Source: Clostridiales bacterium
GTDB lineage: Bacteria > Bacillota > Clostridia > Lachnospirales > UBA12420
Assembly (NCBI GenBank): GCA_003452395.1
Contig: DMOI01000045.1
Coordinates: 14,481-78,480, forward strand
Reading direction: 5' to 3'
DNA length: 64,000 nt
Positions 61,854 through 64,000 of the stretch are shown here, in pieces; the first letter of the stretch is position 1, and the number at the start of each line of letters is the position of its first letter. A program made the translations under genes and the position numbers. The notes beneath the pieces were generated by a model. It did not search any database and had not been told where the DNA came from. It worked only from the letters and a program-made list of their open reading frames with translations.

Positions 61854-62012
61854 TTACCTATCTACATAGTAAACTTGACCCGCTCTATATCTATGTGTCG
61901 TTGGTAATGTATTGTAGTATGTATTATTTAGGTAATACCCTATGTTATTACTATCACTAGGGTCATATATTTGAGTACCATCTGGTATCGAATTCTTTGT
62001 TCTTTTATTTAT
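61854..62012 (-). pseudogene. Fragment of a DUF6273-type protein gene
   Basis: An open frame with no start codon between in-frame stops encodes PDGTQIYDPSDSNNIGYYLN and NTYYNTLPTTHRYRAGQVYY. The NIGYYLNNTYYNTL stretch is like NIANFLNTVFYENL in the second domain of the 42743 protein. It is probably a decayed copy of the same fold. Confidence 0.45.
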
Positions 62013-62129
62013 TCAAGGCTTTACTTATTCTGGTTGATTTATTTTGGTTTTTCGCATTATTTATTTTATCGGATGTTTTAGTAGTCACAGTCAATCAAGT
62101 GCACTACAAATACTTTTTCCGCTTTTTGC

Positions 62130-63905
62130 TTAATATATCTCCTCATACTCCACATACTTCTTGCCGAGTATTATCACTATATATTTCTTAAGCTCCTTCT
62201 CACTATCCTCTTGTACGTTATGCTCTTCCATATATCTATAAAGCTGAGCCCTAGCCTCTTCCTTCTTTTTATTTATTAGCTCATTATTACTTTCTAATAC
62301 TCTCCGTTTTTCACTTTCACCTTTCAACTCTCCACTTTCAACTTCTTTAAGTTCTTTCTCTTTTATATGCTTGAACTCTATCATGTATCTATATCTCACA
62401 GCTTCTTTATATAGCACGCCTTCTTTTATGTATAGGTCGGTGTAGCCTCCGTTTGTTTCCTTTTCGCTTTCTATTAGGTATATTCCATCTGTGTACACTA
62501 GTGTTATAAATATGCTTTTGCAGCTTGTTTCATTGAAGTGTCTCAGGTCTCTGTTTGATAGTCTTTTGATTACTCTCTCATATATTTCCATTATATGCTC
62601 TACTGTTCCAGTTTTTCTCATGTCCTCCATCGCTGCTGCTAGTTCGTCATATCTTGCACTTGCCTCGACCTCGTATACTTTCTCCATGTACTCCCAGTAT
62701 AGTGATTTTACCGCGTAGTTTGGTATCCCTAGCATTACCTTGTTACTCTCTTTTCTTTTTATTGTTAACATTCCTAGATAGTATAGTAGTGATCTTATAT
62801 TTGTGTACTTTTCATCTTTTTTATATAGACTCTCTAGGTTAAATCTTTCTTTTATTTCTATCGGTCCTACTTCCCCGCCCTCTATTAGCTGTAGCATTTC
62901 TTCCTTTGTTATAAAGTTTTCTGCTATGTTTCTTAGCCTTGTGTAGTCTGTTTTTACATTTTCGTCTATTAGCTTGTCGGGGTATGCTTTTTTCTGTATT
63001 ATATTGTTTAGTATATATAGCACCATATCTGTGTTATATACTGTATCTTCTACATTTTTATTGAATTTATAGCCGTTGCAGTAGGTTTTTAGTATTTTTA
63101 GTAACTCTTCTTTTTCTACTATTTCTCCTATCTTGTAGTAGTCTACTATTTCTTTTATTTCATCGTCATTAAACCCAAGTATTCCGTTTAGGTCTTCGTC
63201 GTTTGCTATTACGCTAAATATGTTTGCTCCGCTTGTTACATCATCTAGCATCACTGGGCTTACACCTGTTATAAAGGTTCTTGTTATTGCCCCGTCGCTT
63301 GTTCCTTCTTTTATTTCCTTGTAAAATGTTCTTACATATCCTCCTTCGTGCACTAGCTCGTCGTAAATATCTTTTTTCCCTCTCATTATGTTGTTTGCAA
63401 AGTTATCATATTCGTCTATTAGTAATATTATTTTTTTGTTTTTAAATCCCACTATTTTCGATAAATAGCTGAGTGCATATGTCGCCCTTTTTTCATTTTC
63501 TGGCAACGATTGTTCCTCTAATATGTGCTTGTATCTTATTATACATTTATCCACTGCACTTGATACTATTTTATCAAAGCTCTCAATAAGCTCATCTTTG
63601 CCCAAGTCTGTTATTACACTTGCGAAGCTTATCTTCAGCACTATATATTTATTGGCCTGTTCTGTTCTATTTTTCCCTACATACAAATCTCCAAAGTATT
63701 TTTCATAGTTTTCTTGCTCGTTTATATCATAATAAGTTTCTAGCATATTTAAAAACAGACTTTTCCCAAATCTTCTAGGTCGTATAAAAAATACATAATC
63801 CTGCTTATTCTCTAGCTTTTCTATATACATCGTTTTATCTATATAATACATGTTTTTATCCCTTAGTTCTTTATAGTTGCTTATTCCATAAGGTATCTTT
63901 TTCAT
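62130..63905 (-). CDS. AAA-ATPase-like protein with PD-(D/E)XK nuclease-like domain (DUF1703 type)
   Basis: A 591-residue protein. Residues 1-260 form the AAA-ATPase-like domain (PF09820 type): FFIRPRRFGKSLFLNML is the P-loop and LLIDEYDNFANNIM the Walker B. The C-terminal domain has GGYTDLYIKEG and YMIEFKH, the PD-(D/E)XK nuclease-like core of PDDEXK_9. Usually multi-copy in Clostridia and of unknown role. A heptamer array (62309-62345) is inserted in-frame near residue 525. Ribosome site GAGGGTGGTG. Confidence 0.88.
   Translation of the reverse strand: MKKIPYGISNYKELRDKNMYYIDKTMYIEKLENKQDYVFFIRPRRFGKSLFLNMLETYYDINEQENYEKYFGDLYVGKNRTEQANKYIVLKISFASVITDLGKDELIESFDKIVSSAVDKCIIRYKHILEEQSLPENEKRATYALSYLSKIVGFKNKKIILLIDEYDNFANNIMRGKKDIYDELVHEGGYVRTFYKEIKEGTSDGAITRTFITGVSPVMLDDVTSGANIFSVIANDEDLNGILGFNDDEIKEIVDYYKIGEIVEKEELLKILKTYCNGYKFNKNVEDTVYNTDMVLYILNNIIQKKAYPDKLIDENVKTDYTRLRNIAENFITKEEMLQLIEGGEVGPIEIKERFNLESLYKKDEKYTNIRSLLYYLGMLTIKRKESNKVMLGIPNYAVKSLYWEYMEKVYEVEASARYDELAAAMEDMRKTGTVEHIMEIYERVIKRLSNRDLRHFNETSCKSIFITLVYTDGIYLIESEKETNGGYTDLYIKEGVLYKEAVRYRYMIEFKHIKEKELKEVESGELKGESEKRRVLESNNELINKKKEEARAQLYRYMEEHNVQEDSEKELKKYIVIILGKKYVEYEEIY
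62309..62345. repeat. Heptamer array inside the AAA-ATPase-like gene
   Basis: Coding-strand units GTTGAAA, GTGGAGA, GTTGAAA, GGTGAAA, GTGAAAA translate as VESGELKGESEK. Confidence 0.75.
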
Positions 63906-63941
63906 ATCAACACCACCCTCGTAAATTATCTATATAATACT

Positions 63942-63970
63942 AGTATATATTATTATTTTAATATTTTCAA
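63942..63970 (-). promoter_or_regulatory. Promoter of the AAA-ATPase-like gene
   Basis: Minus strand TTGAAA (63965-63970), 17 bp, TATACT (63942-63947). Nothing else is visible to the window end. Confidence 0.7.
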
Positions 63971-64000
63971 TACCTTTATGTAGATTTACAAATTATATTA

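Larger units (their letters stand above)
61505..62129. other. Remnant-rich intergenic region between the AAA-ATPase-like gene and uvrA
   Basis: 625 bp. Contains the uvrA promoter, a duplicate of the AAA-ATPase promoter with a truncated start, a 20-bp-arm terminator hairpin and a fragment of a DUF6273-type gene. No intact gene longer than 23 codons with a ribosome site. Confidence 0.7.

Overview
This 64 kb window is AT-rich chromosomal DNA from an anaerobic, endospore-forming member of the Clostridia (low-GC Firmicutes). The evidence is a sporulation set (spoIIGA-sigE-sigG, yqfC-yqfD, ytfI-ytfJ, spoVG, an alpha/beta-type SASP), an oxygen/NO-scavenging pair (flavodiiron protein and rubredoxin), the mcsA-mcsB-clpC protein-arginine phosphorylation module, a T-box in front of thrS, and strong GGAGG-type ribosome binding sites with several TTG/GTG starts. 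I cannot name the genus. I found no tRNA, rRNA, CRISPR array, transposase or phage genes.

Layout. Bases 1-30.1 kb are read on the minus strand. From right to left they carry a secreted protein, TetR, zapA, ygiQ, nudix, mutL, an AI-2E-type permease, a prepilin-like variable protein, spoIIGA-sigE-sigG, yqfC-yqfD, ybeY-dgkA/PAP2, a DUF3048 protein, a nucleotide-salvage trio, a repeat-rich coiled-coil protein, rluB, dapF, a rod-binding protein, ytfI-ytfJ, ruvA, a D,D-carboxypeptidase, pspC, rsmB and the mcs/clpC operon. Bases 30.1-36.3 kb are read on the plus strand: SASP, hslO, nudix, T-box-thrS, a hypothetical gene and infC-rpmI-rplT. Bases 36.3-64 kb return to the minus strand. From right to left they carry an AAA-ATPase-like/PD-(D/E)XK protein, uvrA, whiA, rubredoxin-fprA, murC, yqeG, efp, glgC-glgD, spoVG, a second prepilin-like variable protein, a GlmU uridyltransferase domain, a PfkB-like protein, DUF6514 and DUF6273 proteins, a left-handed beta-helix protein, pth, tsaB, rimI, a Lon-type protease and a histidine kinase.

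The most interesting signal is a pair of likely targets of a diversity-generating retroelement (DGR). The genes at 47280-48857 and 21284-22624 share an N-terminal type IV prepilin signal. They end in two different lectin-type folds (formylglycine-generating-enzyme-like and DUF6273-like) whose last ~110 bp before the conserved tail are dominated by NNC/NNT codons and are unusually GC-rich for this genome. That is the footprint of adenine-specific mutagenesis of AAY codons. Both genes are followed by a similar stem-loop (AGCTTTG stem, GTAKTTT loop) just beyond the stop codon, where DGR homing signals lie. No reverse transcriptase or template repeat is visible here, so these would be remote targets served in trans. 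A non-variable DUF6273 relative (42743-44134) and a decayed fragment of possibly the same fold (61854-62012) are also present.

A second theme is small repeats: a family of palindromic arrays built from 7-bp units (GTTGAAA, TTTGTAC, AAAATTG) at about twelve sites, one inside the thrS T-box leader and one in-frame inside a gene; four copies of a ~110-130 bp palindromic element with TGTCATTGCGAG ends, one between spoIIGA and sigE; and single palindromes of other families. Other points are an AUA start codon for infC, a spoVG-glmU-pth region in which the two halves of GlmU appear as separate genes, an mcs operon without ctsR, and a duplicated promoter with a truncated start of the AAA-ATPase-like gene upstream of uvrA.
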